Below are positions 36,880-46,807 of a DNA stretch of 64,000 bases, in pieces. Source of the stretch: Polymyxa betae (lineage: Eukaryota > Endomyxa > Phytomyxea > Plasmodiophorida > Plasmodiophoridae). The stretch covers positions 103,725-167,724 of the forward strand of contig RBZT01000500.1 in the NCBI GenBank assembly GCA_003693705.1, in the 5' to 3' direction. The stretch's first letter is position 1. The number at the start of each line of letters is the position of its first letter. The position numbers and the translations under genes were made by a program. The notes under the pieces were generated by a model. It did no database searches. It saw only the letters and a list, made by a program, of their open reading frames with translations, and was not told where the DNA came from.

Positions 36880-38685
36880 ACTAAACGATCCTGCCCGAGG
36901 TTTTTCGGACACCGATTCCTTTTATGATAAACCGATCTAATTTCCTCTCATATCGTTCCATTTGTTTTGTCTTTGCAATTCCGCGTGAAATCACTGAAAT
37001 TCACTGAGACCGATTTAGTTTCATTAAGACATGCATGCGGCAGAAATTCAAAACGGCAGCTCAGCAATGAATTAGGCTAGGTGCACGAGAGCCCCATGAC
37101 CGATCTCTGCACTTTGCTAACCAAACAGTTTTTAACAGGACCCTTGGCATGATCGTACTCATATCGGAACCGTTATAGAACATTATGCTGTTGACCAGCG
37201 AGATTTGCATTTCAACTTTTCGAATGGGTTGGAAGCACTGGACAGCAAAAGAAGCCATATAATCTCCTAGCATTCCAGTCGAAAGGTTTGCCCTACGCCA
37301 AGTACACTGAAAGATTGGGCGTGTCGTCGAAGTAGCCATTCGAGGCCTGAAGAACCATTACGCCCTCAAGCGACAACATGAATGAGATCCACAAAGCCTC
37401 ATAGTGCTGTGTATCAAGAGGCCGCTCCCACCTATTCTGCTTCCAGTTTGACGATTGATTTCTCATTCGATTTGTGTGTTTGTGACCTATTAGGCCTCAT
37501 ACACGATCTTTGCGGAAATGACAAGCCATTGAGAATCTGTTGCCGGCATCGTGTTTATCTGCTTAAGCTGCTCACAGTTGGGGATTTTGTGTGCAGTGCG
37601 GTTACATGGATTACACAAGCATTGGGTCTTCTGATCAATGCCGTTTCGCACCTGCCAGCGTTGACTCGATGCAAAGTTGCAGGATCTCATCGTGTGCTGG
37701 CCATCTTGCAGTATCTGGTAAATGCCGTGAAGTTGCTTAGAAGTTTAAACCAATACCTTTAGTATTGCCAAAACGTTTTGATGGTTTTGAATTGTACAAT
37801 ATTCATTGCCGACTATTTATATGTTTATTTCTACCTAGTCAGGTTAATACATTGATCATCAGATTTTAAGACTAATGGCGTCTAATCTGTGATTCTGGTT
37901 TACAGAATCATTTTGAAATGCAATAGGCAGGCGGATAATCCCAGAATTTTTGAGAAAGAGCACTGTGCTGTCTATTCTATATCGCCTTCGCTGCTCAGTT
38001 GGATTGCTTTCCGGCTTGCCTGGGATCCAGAATGCTCGAGTTCACGACTTGTGAATGTAGCATTCTCTCTGGTCGATGCATAGCTTGCTACGATAAAGAG
38101 AAAATATCGAAAACCTAACAAGATGCTACATCATTAAAAGCTCTCTCTTTCAACTGATCAAACAGAAGCCCCAAAGCGATGTCAATTGTCAACCAAGCGA
38201 AGCGAAACGAACAATATGTTTTTTTGACAAAGTTGTTCATTTCAACAATCTCGTTTGGTGCTATCTTTTCTCAATTGACTAAACGATTCCAGATTTGGAT
38301 CATAAAAGCGCTAGTAATCTGATGCTATCGAAAGTGTATTCTGGCAACGCCGGCTGGCATGATTATTCGGGCAGGCGAGAATGCATTGCAGTCCGAGCTG
38401 TATTTGCTTCTAATTAAGATGCATATTATTGTGCTCGAAAGTCCCTGGTGGAAAACGCTTACTCAGAAACTCGCTACTTCTTCTCGATGTTGATTAACAG
38501 ATTGATTAGATAGACTGTAATTTGCAAGCAATATTACAGTCAATTTATCAGCGGATATACAATTATATTAAGAAGGTTAGAACACTCGCTGATGTGTTCA
38601 AGTTCTTAGCTATGCCTAAGAATCTTTGCAGAAGCGTGTTCAGTGGAAGCACAGACCCTGAACAGCTTCCAAAATTGACAAAGGG
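36880..38685. other. 1.8 kb without a supported gene
   Basis: Contains scattered open stretches, such as a 126-codon frame at 37382-37762 and a 64-codon frame at 37889-38083. Neither shows a domain I recognise, and no frame-preserving intron links them convincingly. The region could hold a decayed gene. The right end is the 3' side of the HSF gene on the minus strand. Confidence 0.4.
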
Positions 38686-39519
38686 TCAGGCCGATTGGCT
38701 CTGGAGGATTGTCGGGCGAAACCTTTTCTGGCCGCTGAATGGGATATTGTGGTTATCCTCGGTTGGTTTGGTAAGAAGCGATGAGGGTGATTGCGACTTC
38801 ATCTCCGATTCCCTCCTTTGGGTTTTATGGACCTTAACGAATCCACCATGCATCACATTCTCATCGTCGGCTAAGTTCTTTGCAGTTTGTTTCATTTCCT
38901 CGACGGAGGCTTGAAGTTTGGCGTTTTCCTCTTCGAGTTCCTTGATCCTCTGTTCGAGTTCCTGAATGTGACGTCTCTGGGCTGAGCCCTTTTCATCGGT
39001 TTTACGAACGATCAGCGGCAGCATGTTTGGGTGACCTCTGATGAAGTATGGATGACGGAACTCAACCTGGGTCGCCGAGATTGTGGTCTTGGAGAACCCA
39101 TAGAAATGCATCTGACGAACGAAGCTGCTGAAGTTCGAAGTGTTGAAGTACAGGTGCAGCAGCTCGGACTCGAGCCGGTTTGAATCATAGACGATGAACT
39201 TATCTCCCTCGGGGTTCCAACCGATGATATCTTCTTGTCCTGATTCGACAAGCTTGTAGATTTTCTGCACGAAAGTTGGCGTTTCCATGACGAATTTGTA
39301 ATTCTGCAGCGCATCGGTTGCCATGGATGGACTTATCGGTGATGAAGGTGACCTTTCGGGTAATAGGCTTTCTGAGTGATAACCCATAGCTGCTGATGAC
39401 TTTGAACTCTTCAAATCTGGACCCGTTATTAAACGGAAAACGAACATGGAGTAAAAGGACCAAGCCAGTAAGGCGCGCCTCTCAGAGCCCGAATTAGGCG
39501 CGCAGAAGATGAGCAACAA
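38686..39519 (-). CDS. HSF-type DNA-binding protein, copy 1
   Basis: Single exon of up to 277 residues. The winged-helix HSF DNA-binding domain is complete: METPTFVQKIYKLVE, IIGWNPEGDKFIVYD, LLHLYFNTSNFSSFVRQMHFYGFSK (recognition helix) and FIRGHPNMLPLIVRK. It is followed by a coiled coil (HIQELEQRIKELEEENAKLQASVEEM), shorter than the usual HSF HR-A/B trimerisation region, and a C-terminal tail ending FSGQKRFRPTILQSQ. The recognition helix keeps the SFVRQ core but reads MHFYGFSK rather than the common LNxYGFxK. The start is uncertain: in-frame ATGs at 39387 and 39324 are plausible because the first 44 codons do not look conserved. Paralogues lie at 43311 and 45454. Confidence 0.82.
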   Translation of the reverse strand: MLLIFCAPNSGSERRALLAWSFYSMFVFRLITGPDLKSSKSSAAMGYHSESLLPERSPSSPISPSMATDALQNYKFVMETPTFVQKIYKLVESGQEDIIGWNPEGDKFIVYDSNRLESELLHLYFNTSNFSSFVRQMHFYGFSKTTISATQVEFRHPYFIRGHPNMLPLIVRKTDEKGSAQRRHIQELEQRIKELEEENAKLQASVEEMKQTAKNLADDENVMHGGFVKVHKTQRRESEMKSQSPSSLLTKPTEDNHNIPFSGQKRFRPTILQSQSA

Positions 39520-40058
39520 CGGTGACTAGCGCGGATCATCAATAGCTGATGAGCTTGACTAGGGCATGAGCCCATATAATGGCCGACTCATCCCTGCACT
39601 AAAGCATCGATCTCGACTGTCTTGGCTCATTTTCCACAGGATATGCTGCTATCAGTTGCTAAAAAGTATATTCAGTTTTAAATCATGGTATCAATTACAT
39701 AATCATCGACTCAGATAAGTCAGATAATTGCTGCATTCGTCTACGATGTCGAAAGGGGCAGATTTGCGTCGACTGGCGGCAGTTGTGATCATAATGTTCA
39801 GTCAATATTGTTAGAGTATTGGCCCCAACTTACGCGACGTATCGCATATGAAGCGGAACAAGGACCGCTTAGGGGGCAATGACATTCCTGCTCGCTAATT
39901 CATGACGGGGGTTCTCTGTCCCTTGAACCATTTTGCATTTATAACGTTCTACCCATTAGTTAAGACAACAGATGTGGAATTACATTGAAACTTTAGTAAA
40001 TAATTGCACGTAAACTCGACATTGATACACTGGTCCTAGACGTATCTCGCGATACCAA
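39520..40058. other. Intergenic, no gene seen
   Basis: 540 bp upstream of HSF copy 1 and downstream of the Tyr/Lys-repeat gene. Nothing recognisable. Confidence 0.45.
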
Positions 40059-40664
40059 TCAGTTATATTCGTCCTTCTTCTTTCCGTATTCATCATACTT
40101 CTCCTCCTTGCACTCTGAGGTCTTGCACTCTTTAGGCTTACATTCGCTAGTCTTGTTGCATTTGTCATATTCTTTGCCGTAATCGTCCTTGGAGTACTCA
40201 TCGCCATACTTCTTATCTTTGGAGTACTCCTCGCCATACTTCTTGTCTTTGGAGTAATCGTCATACTTCTTGTCTTTGTACTCCTCGCCGTACTTCTTGT
40301 CTTTGGAGTAATCGTCATACTTCTTGTCTTTGTACTCCTCGTCATACTTCTTGTCTTTGTACTCCTCGCCATACTTCTTGTCTTTGTACTCATCGCCATA
40401 CTTCTTATCTTCGGAGTACTCACCGCCATACTTCTTGTCTTTGGAGTATTCTTCTCCGTAGTTTTCAGGATACGCCTTTTCTTCGTCTTTATAAGGCTGG
40501 CACTTGTACTATAGACAAATATTGAGACGATAGATTTGCAGAGAGCTCTGACTTACATCTTTCTCACAATCAGAGGGTGGTCCACAACAATCTTTTTTCT
40601 TGCCACCATGGGCAGCAACGAAGGCCACCAAGACAGCTGCGAGGATAAAGGATAGCTTCATCAT
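40059..40664 (-). CDS. Secreted Tyr/Lys/Glu-repeat protein D with terminal cysteine clusters
   Basis: Two exons (40557-40664 and 40059-40508, joined in phase 0 over a 48-bp GT-AG intron) give 185 residues. Signal peptide MMKLSFILAAVLVAFVAAHG is followed by a Cys-rich head (KKKDCCGPPSDCEKD, then YKCQPY). The central part consists of about nine repeats of the unit DKKYGEEY plus SK, EYK or a similar spacer. The tail has Cys pairs (DKCNKTSECKPKECKTSECKEEKY) and a short charged end. The Tyr-Lys repetition recalls cross-linkable adhesive or wall proteins (tyrosine cross-linking), but this is only compositional. It has almost no His, unlike its neighbours. No family recognised. Divergent from the secreted protein E gene, 820 bp away. 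Confidence 0.78.
40178..40455 (-). repeat. Coding tandem repeat (DKKYGEEY units)
   Basis: About nine imperfect 24-33 bp units within exon 2 of the secreted Tyr/Lys-repeat protein. Individual units are nearly identical in DNA as well as protein (core AAAGACAAGAAGTATGGCGA), suggesting recent slippage or gene conversion. Confidence 0.85.
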
Positions 40665-41484
40665 GCTCAGATAACGCTCTTGAAGTTGATGTTGAACGAA
40701 TCAAATCAAAACCAGAATGATGTTAAGCCTAAGGCGGTGACACGCTTTAAATACCTTTCTTAGTACAGAGGATCTCATTGAACCGAGCCACGTGGCCGAC
40801 CAGCGCACGTTACGTTCCACAAGGCAACCGCGTCTTTGACAATCTCTTCGACTGAAGAGCCAGTGGAGACGCGCCCACTGGCGTGCGCGTCAGCATTTGC
40901 CGCACTATGCGCGTGTCCATGCCCAACTGGGAAAGTGCAGAGAGATTTGGTACCTTCCACTCAGGAATCTGTTGGTCTGGAAGTTATCTCCAACTGGAAC
41001 ACTAGTGGCGTCGCCGCCGTCGCGACATGCTGCAGTGAGGCCAGGCCATCGATGACGAGATGCTGTTACGCAATACTACACTCGCCACCATCTTTTGATA
41101 TGCTATTGACTGTCTCTCATTCTTACTCATCCTCTCTCTAAGAAGCAGTTGCCAGTCATGCCAGCATTTATCAAGTCAAGCATTTGCAATCGTCAGCGAG
41201 AGATGCACTGGATAGCCACACAGTTCTGGGTGCTCGGAATGGTCCACTGAGCTGGAAATGGATTGCTCGGATCAAAGGCAAGCACATAGGTACGATTGAG
41301 AAATCCCCAGATTGTGTTCTTCCAAATATGAGTCAACGGCGAACCAGAACTGGTCGGATTTTCATGCCAGTTGCGTCACCATGTTAACCGATTTTAAATG
41401 ATGGTTTTCATTTCTTCTATAAAATAACAGGAGTTCAACACGACGATTATCCTATCAAAACGACGTCGATTACCGCTCCGACCG
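40665..41484. other. Divergent promoter region, no gene seen
   Basis: 820 bp between the start codons of secreted proteins D (minus) and E (plus). Short open frames exist on both strands but none shows a recognisable feature. Confidence 0.45.
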
Positions 41485-42444
41485 ATGTCTGGCACAGTAC
41501 CGCTTTTCTTGCTGGTGCTGTTGCTGCTGACATCGGGGGTGAACGTCGCCTCCGCCGAACGATTTATCTATCCGCCGTCACATAACAACGAAGCAGTAGC
41601 TGTGGACCCAATTCTGGTCGCACAGCCGTATGAGGTTGTCCCCCATGGACCTCTTAGTATGAGCGTCGCATATAATGTGCCTCCTCAACATCATCACCAT
41701 AACGAAGTATATGATGGTGTAGTTTATAGACCATCCGCACACGAGGGAGATTTGCCTCCTAATCAGCACCATCATGTTGTTTCTACTCGAGTCGATGAAT
41801 ATGGGCGACCGGTTCCACCTCCTACGGCTAAGCCGGTTGATCCCGATCCGCCTTCATATCTAGATCATCCACAGGCTCATGAAATGGAGACAAGACCAAG
41901 AGCGCATGCAGTTGACCATGCAGGTCAAGCAGCGACTGAGGAAACTGAACCAGTATATGACGATGAACCATTTCTACACAGAGCTTTAGACAAGAGTCAG
42001 GCTTCGACGGATGTTACTAATGCTCTCGATCATGACCTAGGTGAACTGAATGTCAAAGAATCTGGAGACGATTTAACAGTCCATGTCGGCAAGAACAAAG
42101 TTAAGACTGAAACTGTCGCCACGATTACAGCCACGATCACAGCCACCGACGAGCATGAAGATTCTTACATCAATATTCATCGTAATGCTCATGAAGCATC
42201 CGCTGGTCACGAACACGATCATCTCGATGGAAAGACAGTGTATCTTGATGGTGCTAAGCACGACGCTCTGGACCAGCAAGGTGGCGCCGAAGTCGTACCG
42301 GCTGAGACTCCGCCTCCAGATCTGAGCTTCTTGCAAGATGTCGAGGTGCTGAAGGTCCTGTTTCCATGGTTGGAGAAGCACTCAAATGGGCAAGAGCCGG
42401 AACAGTCGCCCCCAGAAACATTGGACCATGTAGCACTGGCGTAA
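41485..42444 (+). CDS. Secreted His/Pro/Asp-rich protein E
   Basis: Single exon, 319 residues. Signal peptide MSGTVPLFLLVLLLLTSGVNVASA. The first half is Pro-, His- and Tyr-rich (PPQHHHHNEVY, NQHHHVVS, PVPPPTAKPVDPDPPSY). At residues 213-224 is TITATITATDEH, the motif shared with protein C (36265) and in altered form with protein A (29688). It is preceded by KNKVKTETVA, the counterpart of the charged-then-Thr/Ala lead-in in the other two. A GHEHDHLDG segment follows. The tail has a hydrophobic LSFLQDVEVLKVLFPWLEKH stretch that looks like a helix, unlike the other members. No Cys. Longest member of the set. Function unknown; extracellular location inferred. Confidence 0.8.
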   Translation: MSGTVPLFLLVLLLLTSGVNVASAERFIYPPSHNNEAVAVDPILVAQPYEVVPHGPLSMSVAYNVPPQHHHHNEVYDGVVYRPSAHEGDLPPNQHHHVVSTRVDEYGRPVPPPTAKPVDPDPPSYLDHPQAHEMETRPRAHAVDHAGQAATEETEPVYDDEPFLHRALDKSQASTDVTNALDHDLGELNVKESGDDLTVHVGKNKVKTETVATITATITATDEHEDSYINIHRNAHEASAGHEHDHLDGKTVYLDGAKHDALDQQGGAEVVPAETPPPDLSFLQDVEVLKVLFPWLEKHSNGQEPEQSPPETLDHVALA

Positions 42445-43310
42445 AACAAGAAAAGCCAAAGTTAACTACCTGAACAGTGGCTTCGTTGTCCAATCAAATA
42501 CCTATATCCCTCAGTTTCTTAATGTACTTAGTAATTCCCTTCAAATTTATCTTTGGGATTCGTGTCGTTGTCGTAGATTTTGATGCAGATCCTCACACAG
42601 GAAATTCGAGATGGATCTAAAATTATTCCGCAATAGTACTATATTTCATCGAAAACGAAGATTTATAGACTGCCTTCTCAAGTTCGATCCTAACGCTGCT
42701 CGGATATTGATTAACACAATCGATACCGAACTTGAATAAAAAGAAAATAAAAAACTCGGTCAGTTGAAGCAAAATAAGAGTGCCGTCCGATGAATAAAAT
42801 GATACTCAGGATGGAACATAGAAGCTTCGTCAGCTCGAGCCATTGATGATCTGTTTTAGAAAAGGAAAGCTCTTCTGAAAGTGTGATACCACTGAATTTT
42901 CGGCCTTGTCAATAGGAATCTAATAGGAATACTTCTCTATACTTTAAAGCTTTTTTCTACTTTAAAGTTTGGAAAGAACAAAAATTTTTTTGCTCGAAGC
43001 AAAACCCTCATCATGTATTTCATGTTTGTTTAATAGCAGAAAAGACAATCCGAACATTTGATAACAGCTTACATTGAATCTCAGCCGGGCAAGATCGCTT
43101 GCAGAATAATACAGTATGAATATTAGAACTTTCAACCTGAGACCAGAGGCCTTGCTCCAAAGGTAGAAATAATCTGAAGCATGGCATAGATAGGAGTCCG
43201 AAACGGTCCAGCTGAAAGCGAGCGCCTTCCCTTGTAAAGAAGGTGCATGGCTCTATAATCGGCTGGTCTGAATTTCTATAGTGCATGATCTTGAATCATG
43301 GAGTTTGAAT
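42445..43310. other. Intergenic, no gene seen
   Basis: AT-rich 866 bp between the convergent 3' ends of secreted protein E and HSF copy 2. Nothing recognisable. Confidence 0.5.
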
Positions 43311-44231
43311 CTAATTGCTCTGGACGATGGTGGGACGGAACCGTTTCTGGCCATTGAATGGTATGTTGGACGAGATCTCATCCGGGATTGCCGTAAGCTG
43401 ACAGGATAGACGGGGCATCGGCCGATTCACAGCTTGAGGTCTGGGTCTATAGCAAACGAATCCAGACGCTTCGACTTTGTCTTGGACTGCAACGCTTTGA
43501 TTAACAGAAACTCTGGAAATCGTAGCACGAAGTTGGGCGTTCTCTTGCTCGAGTACTTGGATTCTTTCTTCTAATTCCATAATGTGGCGCTTCTGGGCAG
43601 AACCCGTCTCGTTTGTTTTGCGGACGATCAATGGCAGCATATTGGGGCGACCTCGAATAAAGCATGGGTGTCGGAACTCAACCCGAGTAGCAGATGATGT
43701 TGTCTTAGAAAACCGATAGAAATGCAGTTGTCGAATGAAACTGCTGAAATTCGAATGATTGAAATACAGCGGCAGCAGCTCTTTCTGCAGGCGATTGGAA
43801 TCATAAACGATGAACTTATCACCATCAGGACCCCAGCCGATAACATCGTTGTCCGATTCGACCAACTTGTAGACTTTCTGGACGAACATCGGCGTCTCCA
43901 TGACAAGCTGGTAATTCTCCAGGATTTCTGTCGGTATTGAAGGGCGGAATGGAAAAGAGCGATGCTTTTCTGCAAATGACCGGGCGGAGCAGCTGCTCAG
44001 GTGAGTCATTGGCATACAAGAGTTCCGGTCTTGGCAGCCAACAGATAGCATCATGATCCTAAACAAGGTGCCGATTCTACCAATCACAGGCGCCTTTCTC
44101 GCCAAGATGGTCTGGCGGAGCCGGCGCAATTTAGAGCGCAATGAGATCTCTGACTTTGTAAATAAATTAGGGCTGGATGTCATATATGGACTGCTGATAA
44201 CAGCCGACCCGAAACAATAGGGCGCTGACAC
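43311..44231 (-). CDS. HSF-type DNA-binding protein, copy 2
   Basis: Single exon of up to 306 residues, paralogous to 38686-39519 and 45454-46200. The HSF domain is complete (METPMFVQKVYKLVE, VIGWGPDGDKFIVYD, LLPLYFNHSNFSSFIRQLHFYRFSK, FIRGRPNMLPLIVRK). Note YRFSK where the copies and most HSFs have YGF: the Gly after the recognition helix is replaced by Arg. A short coiled coil follows (HIMELEERIQVLEQENAQLRA). The tail ends NIPFNGQKRFRPTIVQSN, matching the other copies. The start is uncertain; an in-frame Met-Met near 44054 may be the true start, because the first 59 residues look unlike the rest. Confidence 0.8.
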   Translation of the reverse strand: MSAPYCFGSAVISSPYMTSSPNLFTKSEISLRSKLRRLRQTILARKAPVIGRIGTLFRIMMLSVGCQDRNSCMPMTHLSSCSARSFAEKHRSFPFRPSIPTEILENYQLVMETPMFVQKVYKLVESDNDVIGWGPDGDKFIVYDSNRLQKELLPLYFNHSNFSSFIRQLHFYRFSKTTSSATRVEFRHPCFIRGRPNMLPLIVRKTNETGSAQKRHIMELEERIQVLEQENAQLRATISRVSVNQSVAVQDKVEASGFVCYRPRPQAVNRPMPRLSCQLTAIPDEISSNIPFNGQKRFRPTIVQSN

Positions 44232-45453
44232 ATATATGGTTTTTGTTACTTCCTTGTCAAGGTGTCATGCCGATATCAGCTAGCCATTCGATGGGAAGCT
44301 TAAGTGACTACCGTTTAAACATAAGCGAATAAAAGTTATCACCAATGCCTTGACGTAGAATTATACCTGGGATACTTAGGTTTGTGTAACAATCGAAATC
44401 GACTCGCTTCAGAAGCAAGGCGGACTGGATTAATTGTAGAATGGGTTAATGGGATTGGCTGGACATGGGCAACTCGGTTTCTCTCGTTTCTGAGTCTAGG
44501 GTTTCAGGGTTTGAGGGGCTTGAGGGGTGCGGCCTGTGCTGCGCGGCTGCCCCTTCCCGATGCAGCCCGTTAAATTGACACTTTCCAGCCACCTCAGTGG
44601 ACATGGTCATAATAACAACATTCGTCTCTAGAAGCAGGCGGTGACGTTTTAAACTTGCTGTAGCCGCATGCGCCAGGCATCGATTTAAAGTGCAGCCGAC
44701 TCCCTGCTCCAGAATGACAATCTAAACCTAAAGCTTCAATGGCGACCAGTGTAATTGACGCCGGCTGGACATGAGCGGCCAGATTTTGCTCGTAAGCTGT
44801 TCAGGTGGAAGAAGCTATATCTTAAGCGATTATCTTCGGCGTCACAAGGTGTTGCCTATTAAACGAATCGTTAGGCTTGACATGGTATAATCAGATAGCA
44901 CCGTTTGTTGGTGATGTGAAAGTCCCTATAAATCTTACGTTCATTTCCAGTTAAGGTTACTAGGAAAAGCAGCCATTCCATCTCCAGTTTGAAACTTCGC
45001 CATTCCTACTTCTGTGTAGATCGTTCGATTTCATAGCTGGAGCGATGCCCTGCCTAACAATAAGGAGATTCCACAGCTTCGTGCTCATAGCTACCAGAAT
45101 TCTCGTGACATCCATGAACAAATGATGTCTTATAGGCAGCATTCGCCGGCTTGTGATGGGGAGGGGGTATTGAATTTCCAAGCTGATATCGCGAATCCGG
45201 TCGCTGTTGTTCGTAGACAACGTCAGTCTCCAACAACATCATTGATCAACGTTGAATCTGTAATGGCTAGTTTTTGTTTACAGTGCTGAGCTCGCATTCA
45301 GGTCTGACTATTCAAAACAATTTGTTCGTTACGCTTTTGTTCGTGAAGTTTAAAACGATCGGATTATTGGCTGGATATCTGACGCGATGCATAATCTATA
45401 GGTCTTCCTCAAGGCAATCTATTGGTTGGCTTGATGGAGAAACTTATTAGCTG
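44232..45453. other. Divergent region between two HSF-type genes, no gene seen
   Basis: 1.2 kb containing the presumed promoters of HSF copies 2 and 3. Near 44496-44518 is a degenerate TTTAGGG-like stretch (CTAGGGTTTCAGGGTTTGAGGGG). A 96-codon open frame without an ATG (about 45020-45290, plus) has no known similarity that I can see. Confidence 0.45.
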
Positions 45454-46200
45454 ATGACCTCTTTGGGATGCGATGATTTTCACTGTTTCATTGGATTGAT
45501 CTCAAAGCGACATTCGCTTAGCCCAAATGAGTCACCGCCGCATTCGGCTCACTTCCGAAAGATGCATCCTACTTTGAATGCATTCGAGAACTACCAGGTC
45601 GTCATGGAGACCCCTATTTTCGTCCAGAAATTGTTTAAACTTGTGGAATCCGGTGAGGACATTATCGGTTGGAGGCCGAATGGCGATACGTTTATTGTTC
45701 ATGATTCCGATCGATTGCAAAATGAGCTGCTCCCATTATACTTCAAGCTTTCGAAGTTCAACAGCTTTGTTCGTCAGCTGCATTTCTATGGATTCTCCAA
45801 AACGACACTGTCGAGTTCTCTGATCGAATTCAGTCACCCGTTCTTCATCAAAAATCGTCCAGATATGTTAGCCTTGATTGTTCGGAAAACGAACGAGAAT
45901 GGCAATGCTCAAAAGCGCCATATTCAAGAGCTAAACGAAAGGATACAAAAGCTTGAACAAGAAAATGCCCTACTTCGTGCAAGAGTCGACGTGCTGTCTA
46001 AAACTTCCCGACCACTCGCTGACCAAGCGAAACCTGTTTTAAAACCCTGCAATAGTAGTTCACCTAAGTCTCAGGTGAGTATGAGTGACCAGTCGTCAGC
46101 CTTCTCAGCTTTGCTTTTGGCGCTACCGGGACAAAATCTGGCCAACAGCGCGTTCAAAGCTCAAAAACGGTTTCGTTCATTGGTCGTCCAAAGCCATTGA
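45454..46200 (+). CDS. HSF-type DNA-binding protein, copy 3
   Basis: Single exon, 248 residues; the shortest and most regular of the three. The HSF domain spans residues 46-146 (METPIFVQKLFKLVE, IIGWRPNGDTFIVHD, LLPLYFKLSKFNSFVRQLHFYGFSK, FIKNRPDMLALIVRK). A coiled coil at about 155-185 (HIQELNERIQKLEQENALLRA) is followed by a Ser-rich region and the shared tail NSAFKAQKRFRSLVVQSH. An internal Met (residue 37) just before the domain could also be the start. Probably a nuclear transcription factor; target elements unknown. Divergent from copy 2. Confidence 0.82.
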   Translation: MTSLGCDDFHCFIGLISKRHSLSPNESPPHSAHFRKMHPTLNAFENYQVVMETPIFVQKLFKLVESGEDIIGWRPNGDTFIVHDSDRLQNELLPLYFKLSKFNSFVRQLHFYGFSKTTLSSSLIEFSHPFFIKNRPDMLALIVRKTNENGNAQKRHIQELNERIQKLEQENALLRARVDVLSKTSRPLADQAKPVLKPCNSSSPKSQVSMSDQSSAFSALLLALPGQNLANSAFKAQKRFRSLVVQSH

Positions 46201-46807
46201 GATTGAATGCCATTCTTCGTTTTGGGACATTTTCGACTTCATATGTCTAATGTGCGACAACTTGTAATCACTCGTAAACGCCTTCCTCTTCTTTCTGAAA
46301 ACAACACTGTCATTCTCTTTTTTCTAGAATTGAGTTTGAGCACCATCAAGGCATGTAATTAAACTGATTGCTTTGAAGTGGATTGTAATTTCTGTAACAC
46401 TCAAATAGGCTCCGTCATTTCAATTAGTGAAACATTTCAGTATGTAGTTGAGCGTCATTTTTCATTGGGATTCAAATTAAAAATCCAAAGGAAAAGTGCG
46501 ATGACGAGCACCATCGATTGGTCGGCTCCTCAACGACCGCACGAGCAACCGGCCAGTTCAGTCAAGCATCCTTGCTAAGAATCAAATGTAGCATTGATGT
46601 TTAGATCGGCCGGTATTTCCTTCACTCCTGTAACTTTTTGTTCAAAGATGTAATCTGCGAAACCAAGAGCGAAGGTTTAACGTTTCATGTATGGGCGGAT
46701 AGGGCGTCTGTCGTCTGCTCACACCCAGACCTCCATCTGCTCGTGTCATCGTTCATGTCTGACAATATCCCTGCTTAGTGTCGTCTCATCGTAGCTGTTG
46801 TTTGTGT
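46201..46807. other. Intergenic, no gene seen
   Basis: About 600 bp upstream of RAB3GAP1; presumably its promoter. Nothing recognisable. Confidence 0.45.

Noticed and set aside
36274-36912. Long minus-strand open frames antisense to secreted protein C (hydrophobic, Val/Ile/Met-rich)
   Set aside because: They are the mirror of His/Asp codons (CAT/CAC/GAT read backwards give Met/Val/Ile). The plus strand has a signal peptide and is the coding one.
37382-37762. 126-codon plus-strand frame with hydrophobic and Cys residues
   Set aside because: No recognised domain, no convincing splice partner and odd composition. Left as a possible remnant, not annotated as a gene.
40190-40440. Regular short repeats considered as a CRISPR-like array
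   Set aside because: The units are in-frame coding repeats without unique spacers, in a eukaryotic secreted protein.
46322-46329. TTCTAGAA palindrome as a heat-shock element
   Set aside because: A single unit downstream of HSF copy 3 is expected by chance; functional elements need three or more units.
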